Shown in pieces: positions 61,753-61,791 of a stretch of DNA of 61,791 nucleotides. The stretch is taken from the NCBI GenBank assembly GCA_964473525.1, contig CAYYPK010000039.1, positions 1-61,791 of the forward strand. The letters are read 5' to 3'. This DNA is from GCA-2687025 sp964473525. Its GTDB lineage: Bacteria; Poribacteria; WGA-4E; GCA-2687025. Every line of letters starts with the position of its first letter. Position 1 is the stretch's first letter. Position numbers and translations under genes: made by a program. The notes under the pieces were generated by a model. The model was not told the DNA's origin. It was given only the letters and a program-made list of their open reading frames with translations, and made no database searches.

Positions 61753-61791
61753 TTGTCAAGTCGACTTACACCGACTGGCTCCGTTCGTTCC

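Noticed and set aside
1..61791. CRISPR arrays, rRNA and tRNA genes
   Set aside because: I found no regularly spaced repeats and no cloverleaf/T-arm patterns in the intergenic spaces; a covariance search could still find an overlooked tRNA.

Overview
The window is a GC-rich (roughly 63%), densely packed bacterial segment with no rRNA, tRNA or CRISPR array that I can see. The gene content fits an uncultured marine or sponge-associated lineage of the Poribacteria/Latescibacteria type: four phytanoyl-CoA-dioxygenase-like proteins, two mandelate-racemase-like enolase-superfamily enzymes, sugar isomerase and dehydrogenase genes, a DUF6785-like membrane protein, a DUF6599/DUF362/polyferredoxin operon, many secreted lectin-fold proteins and TolB-propeller/caspase-like proteins. 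This assignment rests on gene repertoire only and is an inference.

Layout. 1-253: 5' part of a pentapeptide-repeat gene. 709-8276: a glycan block with an alpha/beta hydrolase, a GH95 fucosidase-like enzyme, a PhyH oxygenase, an NTF2-like secreted protein and a CE15 glucuronoyl esterase. 8513-12168: a HEAT/multi-PAS histidine kinase translationally coupled to adenosine deaminase. 12179-19682: lipoprotein, isochorismatase, secreted esterase, two PhyH genes and a heparinase II/III-like lyase. 19739-24704: AlbA_2 ATP-binding protein, ParA and a Rep_3 replication initiator, with a dehydratase between the last two; these are plasmid-type functions. 24889-28758: DUF6785-like membrane protein, CBM4_9 and LamG secreted proteins, pyrophosphatase. 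29100-31544: a protein kinase fused to a SAMHD1-like HD phosphohydrolase. 31726-37723: radical SAM gene, a MITE-like inverted repeat and a four-gene redox operon. 37838-44389: sugar/polyol metabolism. 44512-46919: three tandem paralogous secreted beta-sandwich proteins. 46928-51713: methyltransferase, propeller lipoprotein, gene debris and a decayed IS5-type element. 52201-58923: two propeller/pseudo-caspase proteins, a secreted serine hydrolase and a small methyltransferase. 58959-61791: dehydratase, CYTH protein and a small hypothetical.

How it fits together. Most of the window looks like machinery for sensing, cutting and catabolising complex polysaccharides (esterases, GH95, heparinase-like lyase, lectin domains, dehydratases, polyol dehydrogenases), mixed with Fe(II)/2-oxoglutarate oxygenases of unknown substrate.

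Most notable points: (i) five exported proteins end in the same short C-terminal tail with a GK...W...K/R...R pattern, which may be a sorting signal; (ii) the kinase-HD fusion at 29100-31544, an unusual architecture that could be a regulated nucleotide hydrolase or a defence protein; (iii) the paired propeller proteins whose caspase-like domains have lost catalytic residues; (iv) at least four genes interrupted by a single-base indel in or beside a G/C run, which points to assembly error rather than biology.
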